Below are positions 42,613 through 52,209 of a stretch of DNA of 64,000 nucleotides, piece after piece. Position 1 is the first letter of the stretch. Every line of letters begins with the position of its first letter. The translations under genes were made by a program, and so were the position numbers. The DNA lies in the NCBI GenBank assembly GCA_017303615.1, contig JAFLCK010000019.1, positions 40,831 to 104,830 on the forward strand, given 5' to 3'. The DNA comes from Obscuribacter phosphatis_A. Its GTDB lineage: Bacteria > Cyanobacteriota > Vampirovibrionia > Obscuribacterales > Obscuribacteraceae. The notes below the pieces were generated by a model. It saw only the letters and a list, made by a program, of their open reading frames with translations, was not told where the DNA came from and ran no database searches.

Positions 42613-43287
42613 TTAGTTGGTTTTGGCTTTTTCATCTTTTTTGTTTTCAGGAGCCTGCTTAACCAGCTTTATCTTCAAAACATCTACCCAGGGCTCGTCC
42701 AGAGCAGTCGAGAAGACCTTGCCAATTACTTCCACTTCGTCTTTGTCTTTTAGATTTTGCAAAAGCGTGCTCTGCGGGCTCTTTTCGTCTTTGGGAATGG
42801 GCATGGCCAGTTTCAGCTCGGAAAGCGGCACATGGGAATTGGGGCGCAAAACCAAGAAAGAGAAGTAATCTTTGGAAGATCTCATAGCCGGCTTGTAGTC
42901 AAGGGCTACCGAGCTATAGGTATAAAATTGGGCGTTGAATTTGACGTTTTTGTTGAGATACTCGGAGGGGGCGCGCACCAAGTCTTCCGGTTGAACGCTG
43001 ACCACGTTCTCGATAACCGGTTCAGGGGCGGGCTTTTCAGGTTTAGCCTCGGCTTTTTTCTTCTCCGACTCTTTCTCTTTGTCCTTTTCTTTCTCGCCTT
43101 CTTTGCTGGGCTGCGCTGTCGGCACTGCTCTGGGCACTGCCTGCTTTATCTGCGCCTGCACCGGTGCCATTGACGAAGTGAGAACCAGACCCAAAGAAAG
43201 CCCGAGAGAAAGCCCAAGGGACAGGCTGAGGGTTAATTTGCGAGTCAAACTGGGGGGCAAACAGGTCCTGCTACTAAGGCTTACCAT
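42613..43287 (-). CDS. Secreted protein with charged linker and OB-like domain
   Basis: The 224-residue protein has a signal peptide whose hydrophobic core is built of LSLG repeats. A Lys/Glu/Pro linker follows (about 60-90). The C-terminal domain looks like a small beta-barrel of the OB type (DLVRAPSEYLNKNVKFNAQFYTY; DEVEVIGKVFSTALDEPWVDVLKIKLV). OB-like domains of this sort may bind nucleic acid, sugars or proteins; no function can be given. It lies divergent from mutS. Confidence 0.72.
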   Translation of the reverse strand: MVSLSSRTCLPPSLTRKLTLSLSLGLSLGLSLGLVLTSSMAPVQAQIKQAVPRAVPTAQPSKEGEKEKDKEKESEKKKAEAKPEKPAPEPVIENVVSVQPEDLVRAPSEYLNKNVKFNAQFYTYSSVALDYKPAMRSSKDYFSFLVLRPNSHVPLSELKLAMPIPKDEKSPQSTLLQNLKDKDEVEVIGKVFSTALDEPWVDVLKIKLVKQAPENKKDEKAKTN

Positions 43288-43417
43288 GAGAAATTCCTTG
43301 ACTTCTATACTGTATATGCTTAGTCAGTTTACCAGAGACTTAATAACTTAGCCGCCCGAGGGCGGGTAATATTGATGTCCGAAAACTGATTTAAGGCCTG
43401 ATTGAGGAGTCGACCGG

Positions 43418-46138
43418 GTGAAAAGCCACAGTAGAGATGCAAAGCGCGCAGAGAAAGTAGTAGATAGGGTTTCTGAAAAGTCGGAAGAGCTGGAAGATAC
43501 GAAAGGGAAGGCACCCGAGGCTCCGGAGGCTGGCGAAGAATCTAATGCTCCCGTCCCTGTATCGAAGGGGGCAGTAGGCCCCGCCGAAGACAGCAAGCTT
43601 TCGCCGATGATGAAACAGTACTGGGATGTTAAGTCGCAGTTTCCTGATGCTTTGCTCTTTTTCAGGGTCGGCGATTTCTATGAGCTTTTCGACAGCGATG
43701 CCCAGGTGGCCTCTCGTGAACTCGACATCATGCTCACCGGTCGTCCCGAGCCCAATTATCCCAACGGACGCTGCCCCATGGCCGGTGTGCCTTACCGAGC
43801 CTACGAAGCTTATGTCGCTCGTCTTTTGGCTAAGGGATATTCAGTGGCTATCTGTGAGCAGGTAGGCGTTGTCGGTGCCGAAAAGGGACCGGTGGAAAGA
43901 CAGGTGAAGCGCATACTGACACCAGGGACGGTATTAGAGTCGCACCTTTTGCCCAGCCGTGAAAACAACTATCTTGCCGCCATCGTCAAAGGCAGTGGAC
44001 GCGAAGCCGATAAGTGGGGGCTGGCTTTTGTCGATGCTTCCTGCGGCGAATTTTTCGTCACCGAACTATCGGAAGAGAATCTCATTTTAGAACTGGGTCG
44101 TTTGCGCCCGGCTGAAGTATTGGCACCGCTGCGCATAGGCAAAATGCAGGAAGGTGATGTGGTGCCTCGCGAGACTCTAGAGATACCGGAGCTTATAGGC
44201 GAACAGTATCGCTTCAAGGGTCGCCCCTCAATGTTCTTCCAGTTGGAACCAGCCACAAGAAGGGTCCTTTCCACTTTTGAAGTGTCGACCTTGGAAGGTT
44301 TCGGCTGTCAGGATCTGCCTTTGGCTACTAGTGCCGCCGGCGCTGTTCTAGAGTATCTGGAGCGCACTCAGGGAGGGCAGAAACCTTATTTTGAAGGTAT
44401 TTCGACCTATACTGTCGACGGTTATCTAGTGCTGGACGCCAATACCCGCAAAAATCTTGAGCTGACCGAAACATCGCGCGATAGGGCTCTAAACGGATCT
44501 CTATTGTGGGCGATAGACCAAACTGAAACCGCCATGGGCAGCCGTATGATGCGCAAGTGGCTGCTCAAGCCTCTTCTGTCGGTAGAGCAAATTAAAGCCA
44601 GGCAGGAAGCAATTAAAGAATTGCTCGAACCTACTTTTAAACGTGACGAACTCAAGAAAGTCATATCTCGCCTCTGCGACCTAGAGCGCATGGCTGTGCG
44701 CATCTCTTCCGAGAGTGTCAATCCTAAAGAGCTGCTTGCCGTTGGTACCACCCTCGGTATCTTGCCCGAACTGGCAAGTTCGCTCACCCATGCCCGCAGT
44801 CCCTATTTGAGCGCCCTCAGGTCGATACCGTCGGCAATACTAGACGTGCGCGACAAAATTATCACTGCCATCGCCGAAGACCCGCCTCGCGAGCTCACCG
44901 AAGGTGGTATCTTTGCCCGCGGCTATAACCAAGAGCTGGACGAAGTAAGAGACTTGCTCGGCGGCGGTAGGCAGTGGATCGAAGACTTCCAAAAAAGAGA
45001 GCAAGAGCGTACCGGCATCAAGAGCCTCAAAGTCAACTTCAACAAGACTTTTGGTTATTACATCGAAGTAACCAATGCCAATTCGGGACTGGTGCCCAAT
45101 GACTATATTCGCAAGCAAACGCTCACCAATGCCGAGCGCTATATCACCCCAGATCTGAAAGAGTACGAAGCTAAAATTCTCAATGCAGAGAAGAACGAGT
45201 CTGACCTTGAGTACAAACTGTTCGTAGACTTCAGAAAATGCTTGGTATCGCTCGGTGCCGAATTGCACAAGATTGCCACCCACCTAGCCAATCTCGATGT
45301 TTTGCTTTCGCTGGCGCAGGTGGCACAAGAGCGCAAGTTTACTTGCCCTCGTGTCGACGACTCTCTTAGTCTAAAGATAAAGCAAGGTCGACACCCTGTG
45401 CTCGAAAAACTTTTGCCCATGGGCAAGTATGTGGCCAATGACGTGCATTTGACCGGCGCCTGTGACCAAGAGCAGCTGATTATCTTGACCGGACCAAATA
45501 TGGCCGGTAAAAGTAGTTATCTACGCCAGGTGGCTCTCATCACAATTTTGGCTCAGATGGGCTCTTTCGTTCCTGCTAAGGAAGCCCATGTCGGCTTGGT
45601 CGATCGCATCTTTACCCGCATCGGTGCAGTCGATGACCTCACCCAAGGGCAGTCTACTTTTTTGGTCGAGATGTCTGAGACAACCCAGTGCTGTCTATCG
45701 GCCAGCAAGCGCTCGCTGATTTTGCTTGATGAAGTTGGTCGCGGCACCAGCACCTACGATGGTGTCGCCATCGCTTGGTCGGTGGCCGAATATCTCGCTC
45801 GCGATGTGCGCGCCCGCACTATTTTTGCCACCCATTATCATGAACTGAATGGCTTGGCTGGCTTCTTCCCCCAGATTGCCAACTATCAGGTCTTGGTCAA
45901 AGAGCAAGACGGCAAAGTCGAATTCATTCGCACTGTGGCACCAGGCGGTGCCAGCCGCAGCTTTGGTGTGCAAGTGGCGCGCATGGCCGGCTTGCCCGCT
46001 ACCATCATCGACCGCGCCCAATATCTCATCAATCAGATGGAAAAGAAAGGCGTCGCCGCCAAAATATTGGATGGTCCGCGCCTTCGCAATATACCGATGG
46101 AAGAAGTTATGCAGCTTTCGCTCTTTGAAGGCGGCTAG
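43418..46138 (+). CDS. mutS: DNA mismatch repair protein MutS
   Basis: MutS recognises base mismatches and small loops and recruits MutL. The 906-residue protein has the mismatch-binding Phe-x-Glu in VGDFYELFDSD, connector and lever domains, and the ATPase with Walker A TGPNMAGKSSYLRQVA (about 692-699) and LLDEVGRGTSTYDGVAIAW. The C-terminus ends QLSLFEGG, a good sliding-clamp-binding motif. About 60 charged, low-complexity residues precede the usual N-terminal LSPMMKQYWDVK. The GTG start has GAGGAG 8-11 bases upstream, so the extension is probably translated; no other start with a ribosome-binding site was seen closer in. Confidence 0.97.
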   Translation: MKSHSRDAKRAEKVVDRVSEKSEELEDTKGKAPEAPEAGEESNAPVPVSKGAVGPAEDSKLSPMMKQYWDVKSQFPDALLFFRVGDFYELFDSDAQVASRELDIMLTGRPEPNYPNGRCPMAGVPYRAYEAYVARLLAKGYSVAICEQVGVVGAEKGPVERQVKRILTPGTVLESHLLPSRENNYLAAIVKGSGREADKWGLAFVDASCGEFFVTELSEENLILELGRLRPAEVLAPLRIGKMQEGDVVPRETLEIPELIGEQYRFKGRPSMFFQLEPATRRVLSTFEVSTLEGFGCQDLPLATSAAGAVLEYLERTQGGQKPYFEGISTYTVDGYLVLDANTRKNLELTETSRDRALNGSLLWAIDQTETAMGSRMMRKWLLKPLLSVEQIKARQEAIKELLEPTFKRDELKKVISRLCDLERMAVRISSESVNPKELLAVGTTLGILPELASSLTHARSPYLSALRSIPSAILDVRDKIITAIAEDPPRELTEGGIFARGYNQELDEVRDLLGGGRQWIEDFQKREQERTGIKSLKVNFNKTFGYYIEVTNANSGLVPNDYIRKQTLTNAERYITPDLKEYEAKILNAEKNESDLEYKLFVDFRKCLVSLGAELHKIATHLANLDVLLSLAQVAQERKFTCPRVDDSLSLKIKQGRHPVLEKLLPMGKYVANDVHLTGACDQEQLIILTGPNMAGKSSYLRQVALITILAQMGSFVPAKEAHVGLVDRIFTRIGAVDDLTQGQSTFLVEMSETTQCCLSASKRSLILLDEVGRGTSTYDGVAIAWSVAEYLARDVRARTIFATHYHELNGLAGFFPQIANYQVLVKEQDGKVEFIRTVAPGGASRSFGVQVARMAGLPATIIDRAQYLINQMEKKGVAAKILDGPRLRNIPMEEVMQLSLFEGG

Positions 46139-46210
46139 TGTCAAACTAACAACAACAGCAATTAACTAAGCTAAACTCACTCTATAAAAACTCTATGCAA
46201 TAGGTAGAAA

Positions 46211-48787
46211 ATGCAAAGTCAAAGGCGCACATTCAGAAATACACTTTCGGTGATGATCACCTTATCACTGGCTTTCCCTCTGTTAGATGCCTCGGCCGCT
46301 GCCAAAAAAGAAAGCGCCGCCCAGCCGAAAGCTGCCCTGCAAAAGTCTGTCGAGGGAGATTCTTCATCTAATGCCAAGCCCGAGACCTCGGCAAAGAGCA
46401 AAATTAAGAGCCAGGGAAAGAGCCAAGCAAAGAAATTATCTGGACAATCTGCCAATCAGTATGTGGATAATCTCACAGTCAAGACTATGAATGCCGGAGA
46501 TTGGAACGCCACCGCCGCTAGGCTGGAAAGTTTGCTGGCACAGCAAAAGATAGGAACACTCGTTACTCTATCTTCGACGGCGCGCATTAAGCGCAGCTAT
46601 CTGCAAGCTTGGCTGGCTTTTGCTTATATGTATGTCGGCAAAGCCGATAAGACTGCCGCTGTTTTGAAGACAGTAGAGGGCGAAGATGAAGGCGCCTCAA
46701 AAGTAGTGGCAAATTCAAAGGATGATAACGACCAAGTGAGGCTCGCACTTTGCGAGAACGTGGTCAGGGCTATGAATGAGATTGCCGAAGGTCATTTTGA
46801 TAAGGCTCTTTCCTTTATGCAGTCTTTGCCTGCAGATTCGCCGGTCTTGAGCACAGACACTCTCTATAACTACACCCTCGCTTGTATAGCAGGCAAAAAA
46901 GGGCAAGCCGATAAAGCCTGTGAGCTTAGTCGAAAAGCCTATGAAGGCGACAAGCGCTTTGCCTGGGCCCTGCGCACCATCGCATTTCTGCAGCAGAAAT
47001 GGTTGAAGAATAACCAGGCCGCCGAAGACGTCTTGGTGGAAACTCTCAAGGCAGAGCCCCAGCTTACTGAGGCTCGCGATATGCTTATCGATGTGAAGCT
47101 TGCCCGCAACGACTTTGACGGTGCTCTTGATACTGCCCTGTCAGGCATCAAGCTGAGCCCTAAAAGTGCCTCTGCACACTTCCGCCTGGCTCAGATTTAT
47201 ATTCAGCAGTGGCGTCTGCGCGAGGCTCTTGACCAACTGGACAAGGCAATCGCCCTTGAGCAGACTGCTAAGTATTATCGCAATCGCTCTACTGTTAAAC
47301 GTTTGCGTGGCGATATCGCCGGAGCCTTATCTGACCAGACCAAAGCAGTAGAACTCTCTAAAGAGAAAAGTTTCGAGCTGGCTGAACTGGCAAACTTGAA
47401 TGTCACCGCTGGTAATACCAATAAAGCCATCGATAATTTGAAAGAGGCTCTTGCCGGTGACCCCGAGAACGCTCCGGTTAGAGAGAAGCTCTACAAGCTA
47501 TTGGTGAGCGAAAAGCGCTATACAGACTTGGCCGAAGAGTATAAAGATCAGATTACCCGGCACCCGAAAACGGCAGCTCTGCACCTAGGCTATGCCAATG
47601 TGCTGATGGCTCTTGGCGAAGAAGAAAAAGCGGTGCAAGAATTTGTGGAAGCCGCCAATCTTAATCAGACAGATCCGACGCCGCACCGGGCTCTAGGTGC
47701 CTATTACATTCAGAAGCGGATGTTCAGTAAGGCCGCCAAAGAATACACCCGCGCCCTCAATATTGTGCCAACTTCTATAAAAGATATGGTTTCTCTCGGA
47801 TTTTGCTATGCCGAGGACGATGACTATATGAAGGCAGAAGCTGCTTTCGTGACAGCAATGGCTGTGCAGCAGCTTTCGCCCAGCGCATCGCCTGATGACC
47901 CGGGGCGTGTAGATGTTATGCGCTCTCTGGCTTCGCTACTCTTTGAAGAGGGGCGTTATGGCGACGCCGCCACCCAATTTGAAAATCTGGTTGTAGGCTA
48001 TAAAGACAAGGGTGCCACTGTTGATGATGCGTTCATGCTGGCGAAGTGCAAGTTGTTGCGCGACCAGACCGAAACAGCCGCCCGCAATATGATGGCTGTC
48101 TTCGAGGTGATTCCGGCAGATCGCAAAGATGCCTTCCGTCTTGGTATGGCAGAGGCTTTGGTCGACGCCGGTATGCCGACTTTCGCCCGCGAAGAGTTGA
48201 ACAAAGTACCTGAGGATAGTCGCAAGAGTAATTATCTTTATGTGCTTTACAGCGCCTCGGTTTTACGTCTAGAGGACAAACCAAAAGAAGCCCTCGCTCT
48301 TATTGAGCAAGTTGCAGCCGATCTGCCCGGCTTGAAAGAGAGCAATCCCCATCTAGCATCTCGCCTTTTGGTAGAGCGTGCCCGTCTTGAGTTATTGCTG
48401 GGTGAGGTCGATAAAGCTAAGGCTAGCGCGCAAGAAGCTTATGCTGTATACGATAAGTCTTATCCGGCTCTGCTTATGGCTGCAGAACTTGCAATTAAGG
48501 GCGGCGATCATAAGTCGGCGGTAGAGTATGCCAGACGTGCTCTGCAATTGAACCCCTACTATGCGCCTGCCTATCTGCTTATCGGCGGCGCTCAGACCGA
48601 ATCTAAAGATGCCGCCGAGCGCAAGGAAGGTTTGGAGAATCTCAAGAAAGCGGTGGAGCTATATCCTGGCTGGCTCAGTGGTCGTCGTGCCTTGCTCAAG
48701 GCTTATGAGAAAGCGGCATTGAAAGAGGAAGCTAAGAAAGAAGCCTCGGTGATTGCCGAGCTGGAAGCCAAGTCGAAAGAGAGATAG
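46211..48787 (+). CDS. Large secreted TPR protein
   Basis: The 858-residue protein has a signal peptide (TLSVMITLSLAFPLLDASA), a basic Ser/Lys/Gln linker (to about 80) and more than ten TPR units to the C-terminus. Examples are SAHFRLAQIYIQQWRLREALDQLDKAIALE, TPHRALGAYYIQKRMFSKAAKEYTRALNIVP and SAVEYARRALQLNPYYAPAYLLIGGA. No catalytic motif is visible. It is probably periplasmic or outer-membrane associated and works as an interaction scaffold. It follows mutS by 72 bases on the same strand. Confidence 0.85.
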   Translation: MQSQRRTFRNTLSVMITLSLAFPLLDASAAAKKESAAQPKAALQKSVEGDSSSNAKPETSAKSKIKSQGKSQAKKLSGQSANQYVDNLTVKTMNAGDWNATAARLESLLAQQKIGTLVTLSSTARIKRSYLQAWLAFAYMYVGKADKTAAVLKTVEGEDEGASKVVANSKDDNDQVRLALCENVVRAMNEIAEGHFDKALSFMQSLPADSPVLSTDTLYNYTLACIAGKKGQADKACELSRKAYEGDKRFAWALRTIAFLQQKWLKNNQAAEDVLVETLKAEPQLTEARDMLIDVKLARNDFDGALDTALSGIKLSPKSASAHFRLAQIYIQQWRLREALDQLDKAIALEQTAKYYRNRSTVKRLRGDIAGALSDQTKAVELSKEKSFELAELANLNVTAGNTNKAIDNLKEALAGDPENAPVREKLYKLLVSEKRYTDLAEEYKDQITRHPKTAALHLGYANVLMALGEEEKAVQEFVEAANLNQTDPTPHRALGAYYIQKRMFSKAAKEYTRALNIVPTSIKDMVSLGFCYAEDDDYMKAEAAFVTAMAVQQLSPSASPDDPGRVDVMRSLASLLFEEGRYGDAATQFENLVVGYKDKGATVDDAFMLAKCKLLRDQTETAARNMMAVFEVIPADRKDAFRLGMAEALVDAGMPTFAREELNKVPEDSRKSNYLYVLYSASVLRLEDKPKEALALIEQVAADLPGLKESNPHLASRLLVERARLELLLGEVDKAKASAQEAYAVYDKSYPALLMAAELAIKGGDHKSAVEYARRALQLNPYYAPAYLLIGGAQTESKDAAERKEGLENLKKAVELYPGWLSGRRALLKAYEKAALKEEAKKEASVIAELEAKSKER

Positions 48788-48795
48788 ACGACTTT

Positions 48796-49800
48796 CTAAG
48801 CCTGGGCGTTGCGGCGAGCATCAACTTCATCAACAAGAGTTTGCGGTTTGCTTCTCCAGGTCAGCCAGAGTTTGGGGTCGAAGCCAAAGTACGCATGTGG
48901 ATTTTTCTCTGGCAGCGAGCTGAGAAGTCTCTCTATATCATTCTTTGAGATCATGATTTCGGCTTTCTTGCCGTCACGGGTCCAGATTGTCAGGTTGCTT
49001 GGTCTTTTTACTTCGTTTTCGCTGTCCTGTTTGTAAGCCCAGACTATGTCTGATAGTTTGATTGCCACTAGCTCTTTCAGCTTGGGAAAGAATAGGAAGG
49101 AATGGGTGAGAACTGCCGGTCCGAATTGGACAGCTGTCAGCCCTTCGCTGTCTACAGTGGCGGTGATCTCGCGAAGATTTCCGAATTTTTTCAGAGCTCG
49201 GTTGACCGGGTGTTGTTCGGCATTTTGCCATACTAAAAGGGGGATGCCGGCATAAGCTGTCGCTGCCAAAAGTGCAAAGGCCACAACCGCATAGATTGTG
49301 ATATCTGTGCTGAGATCATTACTGGCATCGAGCATGAAAGGCAGGCTGGCTCGTATCACGTCAGGATCATTCTTGTTATCTTCTTCAAAGAGCTTGAGCA
49401 GATCTCTGTCAATACTAGTTAGCTTGCCGGTTAATTCGGTGGACAGCTTTTGGTCTTTAGGCAGTTGCACGAAGATAATGCGTGGTGGCATTATCAAAAT
49501 AGCAATCTGTTCTTTGGCTTTCTCTGGATCTGGTGTTTCGCCCTTGCGAGTTGGTACTATCACATAGGGTGACGGTATTATTTCAGGACCTTTAAGTGAA
49601 ACGTAGTATTTATCAGCGTTCCATACACTTTTCAGAGAGGAGAGATATTTTTCATCTACAGGAAATGGACCGTAGATTGCGTTATAGATTAGGTTAGAGC
49701 AAAAGCAAGTAATTATGAGAGCAAGTAAAAATGGTCCGAGCGTAAGAAAGAGTGAGAATTTGTTGACTTGCTTGATCAGGTGCGCGGTAAGTTTTTGCAT
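48796..49800 (-). CDS. Membrane protein with PH-like C-terminal domain
   Basis: The 334-residue protein has an N-terminal membrane helix (LFLTLGPFLLALIITCFCSNLIY), an extracytoplasmic loop, a second helix (TIYAVVAFALLAATAYAGIPLLVW) and a cytoplasmic C-terminus. The C-terminal part has the strands of a PH-like or YcxB-like domain (ITATVDSEGLTAVQFGPAVLTHSFLFFPKLKELVAIKLSDIVWAY; LTIWTRDGKKAEIMI). Function unknown. It converges on the large TPR gene with an 8-base gap. Confidence 0.72.
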   Translation of the reverse strand: MQKLTAHLIKQVNKFSLFLTLGPFLLALIITCFCSNLIYNAIYGPFPVDEKYLSSLKSVWNADKYYVSLKGPEIIPSPYVIVPTRKGETPDPEKAKEQIAILIMPPRIIFVQLPKDQKLSTELTGKLTSIDRDLLKLFEEDNKNDPDVIRASLPFMLDASNDLSTDITIYAVVAFALLAATAYAGIPLLVWQNAEQHPVNRALKKFGNLREITATVDSEGLTAVQFGPAVLTHSFLFFPKLKELVAIKLSDIVWAYKQDSENEVKRPSNLTIWTRDGKKAEIMISKNDIERLLSSLPEKNPHAYFGFDPKLWLTWRSKPQTLVDEVDARRNAQA

Positions 49801-49919
49801 AAGGTAGTTAATGTTTCGACTATGGGCGATTATTATTTCATACCCGTTTTGTTCACCTATAAATATCTTGGGTAAAAAAGACTAGGAAACTCTTTTTGAG
49901 TTCTTATAGGGATTAAAAG

Positions 49920-50411
49920 ATGGCTTTAGAAACTGCAGATATAACATTTTCGGAGTGGTTGGCCGCCAATGTGGATGAGATTAAGTCTGGCGGCGCCAAC
50001 TTTAAAGGAACGATGGTGACCATGAATTCAGAAGTGGTCCGTTACTTCATGGTCTGGTCCTTAGTCTTTATGACTTCTTGGAAGACAACTGATTACTTTC
50101 TGCGTGGTACTCCAGAGCAAACGAGAGGGTTGCTTGCCTCGACTGCGGTAACGCTTCTGGCCGGATGGTGGGGGATTCCCTTTGGTTTAGTAATGACTCC
50201 TTTCTATTTGATTAGAAACCTTATTGGCGGTGAGAAAAAGACTGTTGCAAATCTCATCAAGATTATCGAAAGTCCAGAAGAAATGAAGAAAGCTAAGGAT
50301 GCCAATGATTATGCAGTTGGAAAAGTTTTTCTTGCTGTTCTAGGAGTTATTGTCTTTCTTGGAATTGCTATGCAAGGGCTCGCTTACTTTCACAAGATTT
50401 CAGGGCATTGA
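49920..50411 (+). CDS. Hypothetical membrane protein
   Basis: The 163-residue protein has two hydrophobic helices in the middle (VVRYFMVWSLVFMTSW; LLASTAVTLLAGWWGIPFGLVMTPFYLI) and one at the C-terminus (VFLAVLGVIVFLGIAMQGLAYF). The upstream leader contains a small AT-rich hairpin (AACTC, five T, GAGTT) about 25 bases before the ATG. Not recognised. It lies on the plus strand at the edge of an accessory-looking stretch. Confidence 0.65.
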   Translation: MALETADITFSEWLAANVDEIKSGGANFKGTMVTMNSEVVRYFMVWSLVFMTSWKTTDYFLRGTPEQTRGLLASTAVTLLAGWWGIPFGLVMTPFYLIRNLIGGEKKTVANLIKIIESPEEMKKAKDANDYAVGKVFLAVLGVIVFLGIAMQGLAYFHKISGH

Positions 50412-50505
50412 GGCATGAAGTAAAGACTGAAGTTTTTTGGCTCAATATAATCAAGGAGATAAGTTAGTTTCGTTCTCAATCTCACCAGAGCTTTTGGGAG
50501 TGGCA

Positions 50506-50905
50506 ATGAAGAAAACAGTTTTGGCTTTGATACTTATTTCTATGGCTCAAGCTGCTGTTGCCAACGAACCTGCCCATTCGGCGCTTGTTGAGCCCGAAGC
50601 CTTCTGCAAGCTAGTTGCTCAACGCAAATACAAAGAAGCGCATGATACGGCCGGGGTCGAATCTAAGCTAGTAGCAGAAGAACTGGAGTATGTAAGAGGC
50701 AACAAGCTCTTACTTTATGCACTATGAGGTACTTCTTGCTACCAAGGAAGATGCTCTGGCCGAGTCAATAGAGCAGGAAGTGTTTAGGACCTTGCCCGAG
50801 AAATCTTGCTTCGATTATATGCTTGAAGTAAGTAAGCGGACCGGCAATAGTGCGGCTGCAAAAAGGCTGGCTAATTTGAAGGGCAAATGTAAGCAAGCCC
50901 ATTGA
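50506..50905 (+). pseudogene. Small secreted helical protein split by a +1 frameshift
   Basis: The first part starts at the ATG at 50506 with GGGAG upstream. It encodes a signal peptide (MKKTVLALILISMAQAAVANE) and continues to a stop at 50727. The second part (from an ATG at 50717 to 50905) is in the +1 frame, overlaps the first by 11 bases, and continues the helical pattern. Shifting frame near 50716 would give one protein of about 133 residues. This may be a recent one-base insertion, a sequencing error, programmed frameshifting, or two coupled genes with an overlapping start and stop. The product is not recognised. Confidence 0.5.
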
Positions 50906-50981
50906 GCGATTAATCCAAATCAAAAACGAGCTTGCTAAAGACCTAATGTTGTATGGGACGCCGAATGGCGCAAACAGTCTC

Positions 50982-51023
50982 TTGACTGGGTCTAAATATA
51001 GAGTTATGCTGGAGCTAGCTCCA
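50982..51023 (+). promoter_or_regulatory. Promoter and palindromic operator of the Xre/RES pair
   Basis: TTGACT (50982-50987) and TATGCT (51005-51010) are 17 bases apart. A perfect 14-bp palindrome TGGAGCTAGCTCCA (51010-51023) starts at the last base of the -10 box and covers the predicted start site. The antitoxin's ribosome-binding site (GAGGTG) follows at once. This is the layout expected for autorepression by a DNA-binding antitoxin. Confidence 0.6.
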
Positions 51024-51040
51024 TTTTTAGAGGTGTCGCT

Positions 51041-51430
51041 ATGGGCAAAGCAGCAATAAGACAAAAGACTAAAGAGTCTGTTGCGCTGACGGCCTTTTTC
51101 AACATTGCAGAAAAGTGGGAATTGACCACTGCTCAACAGATGACGTTACTTGGAGTGGCTACAGAATCAACCTTCTTCAACTATAAACGAGATCCTCTCG
51201 CAGCAAGGATCAACAAAGACATGCTAGAGCGGTTGAGCTATGTGCTAGGTATTTTTAAGGACCTTCAAGTTCTTTTTACAGATGAAAGTTCAGCTAACTC
51301 CTGGATCAAGAAGTCCAATAGTGCTGCTCCGTTTAATGGCAGAAGCGCTCTGGATTTTCTGCTTGAACGAGGAAGCATAGTCGATTTGCACAGGGTGCGT
51401 CAGTATCTTGCGGCTCAACGAGGTATCTAG
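51041..51430 (+). CDS. Xre/MbcA/ParS-family antitoxin
   Basis: The 129-residue protein has an N-terminal helix-turn-helix-like region (WELTTAQQMTLLGVATESTFFNYKR). The C-terminal toxin-binding domain is typical of RES-partner antitoxins (SWIKKSNSAAPFNGRSALDFLLERGSIVDLHRVRQYLAAQRG). It should neutralise the RES toxin encoded directly downstream and repress its own promoter. The ATG has GAGGTG upstream. Confidence 0.92.
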   Translation: MGKAAIRQKTKESVALTAFFNIAEKWELTTAQQMTLLGVATESTFFNYKRDPLAARINKDMLERLSYVLGIFKDLQVLFTDESSANSWIKKSNSAAPFNGRSALDFLLERGSIVDLHRVRQYLAAQRGI

Positions 51431-52120
51431 TTGTTGCAGATACCTGTCTCAACAATCAGTTGGACGCCGTGTTACCGAATTGTTGGCAGTCGCTATCCTG
51501 CGATCAATTTTTTTGAAAAGGTAGTGGCAGATCCGGCTGATTGGGAGCTTCTTCTTCAAGTAGAGCAGATGACAGATCCCAGTTTCAATGTGGGAAATCT
51601 GAGTTCTTTAGAGCCTGAAGATCGGTTGTCTGGTCCAGGCTTTGGTAGGGTGCTTCCCTCGTTCACCTTTCACGATCCCGCTGGAACACGATTTACAAAC
51701 GGAGATTTTGGTGCTTACTATGCGGCAATAGACTTGGAAACGGCTGTTTATGAAACGGTTCATCATCGAACGCTCTTTATGAAGGCAACCAATGAGCCTG
51801 CTCAAGAAATTGATCAGTTGCTGATTCTTGCAGATTTAACTGGAGAGCTGCTCGATATACGAGACATTAAGTCGGCACTGTCAAAGGTTTATGATCCGTC
51901 AAATTATGATGAATCGCAAAGATTCGCGGCTCATTTTCGAAACAGTGGTAGCCTTGGTGTTGCTTATAAGAGTGTCCGCTATGCGGCAGGGCAATGCGTA
52001 GCGATCTGGCGCCCAAGAGTGCTATCAAATCCACGTGAGGATAGGCATATAACCTACCGATGGGACGGTAACAGAGTTACTGGGTACTACGACAAGCGTA
52101 ATTATCAACCTTTGCCTTGA
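51431..52120 (+). CDS. RES-domain toxin
   Basis: The 229-residue RES protein carries the residues that name and drive the family: Arg16 in CYRIVGSRYP, the Tyr pair in GDFGAYYAAIDLETAVYET with Glu108, and the Ser-containing GSLGVAYKSVRYAAGQCVAIWRP. Characterised RES toxins either degrade NAD+ (MbcT) or ADP-ribosylate a host enzyme (ParT); which applies here cannot be told. Translation starts at one of two consecutive TTG codons directly after the antitoxin stop, with GAGG 7 bases upstream, so toxin output is tied to antitoxin translation. Confidence 0.92.
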   Translation: MLQIPVSTISWTPCYRIVGSRYPAINFFEKVVADPADWELLLQVEQMTDPSFNVGNLSSLEPEDRLSGPGFGRVLPSFTFHDPAGTRFTNGDFGAYYAAIDLETAVYETVHHRTLFMKATNEPAQEIDQLLILADLTGELLDIRDIKSALSKVYDPSNYDESQRFAAHFRNSGSLGVAYKSVRYAAGQCVAIWRPRVLSNPREDRHITYRWDGNRVTGYYDKRNYQPLP

Positions 52121-52209
52121 TGAAATCGGCATATAAGCTTATCCGGTAGCTGGCTTCGCCTCTGCTTCCGCGCCAATAAAGCTTTTCGTTTTCACTGCCT
52201 GCTTGGCTA

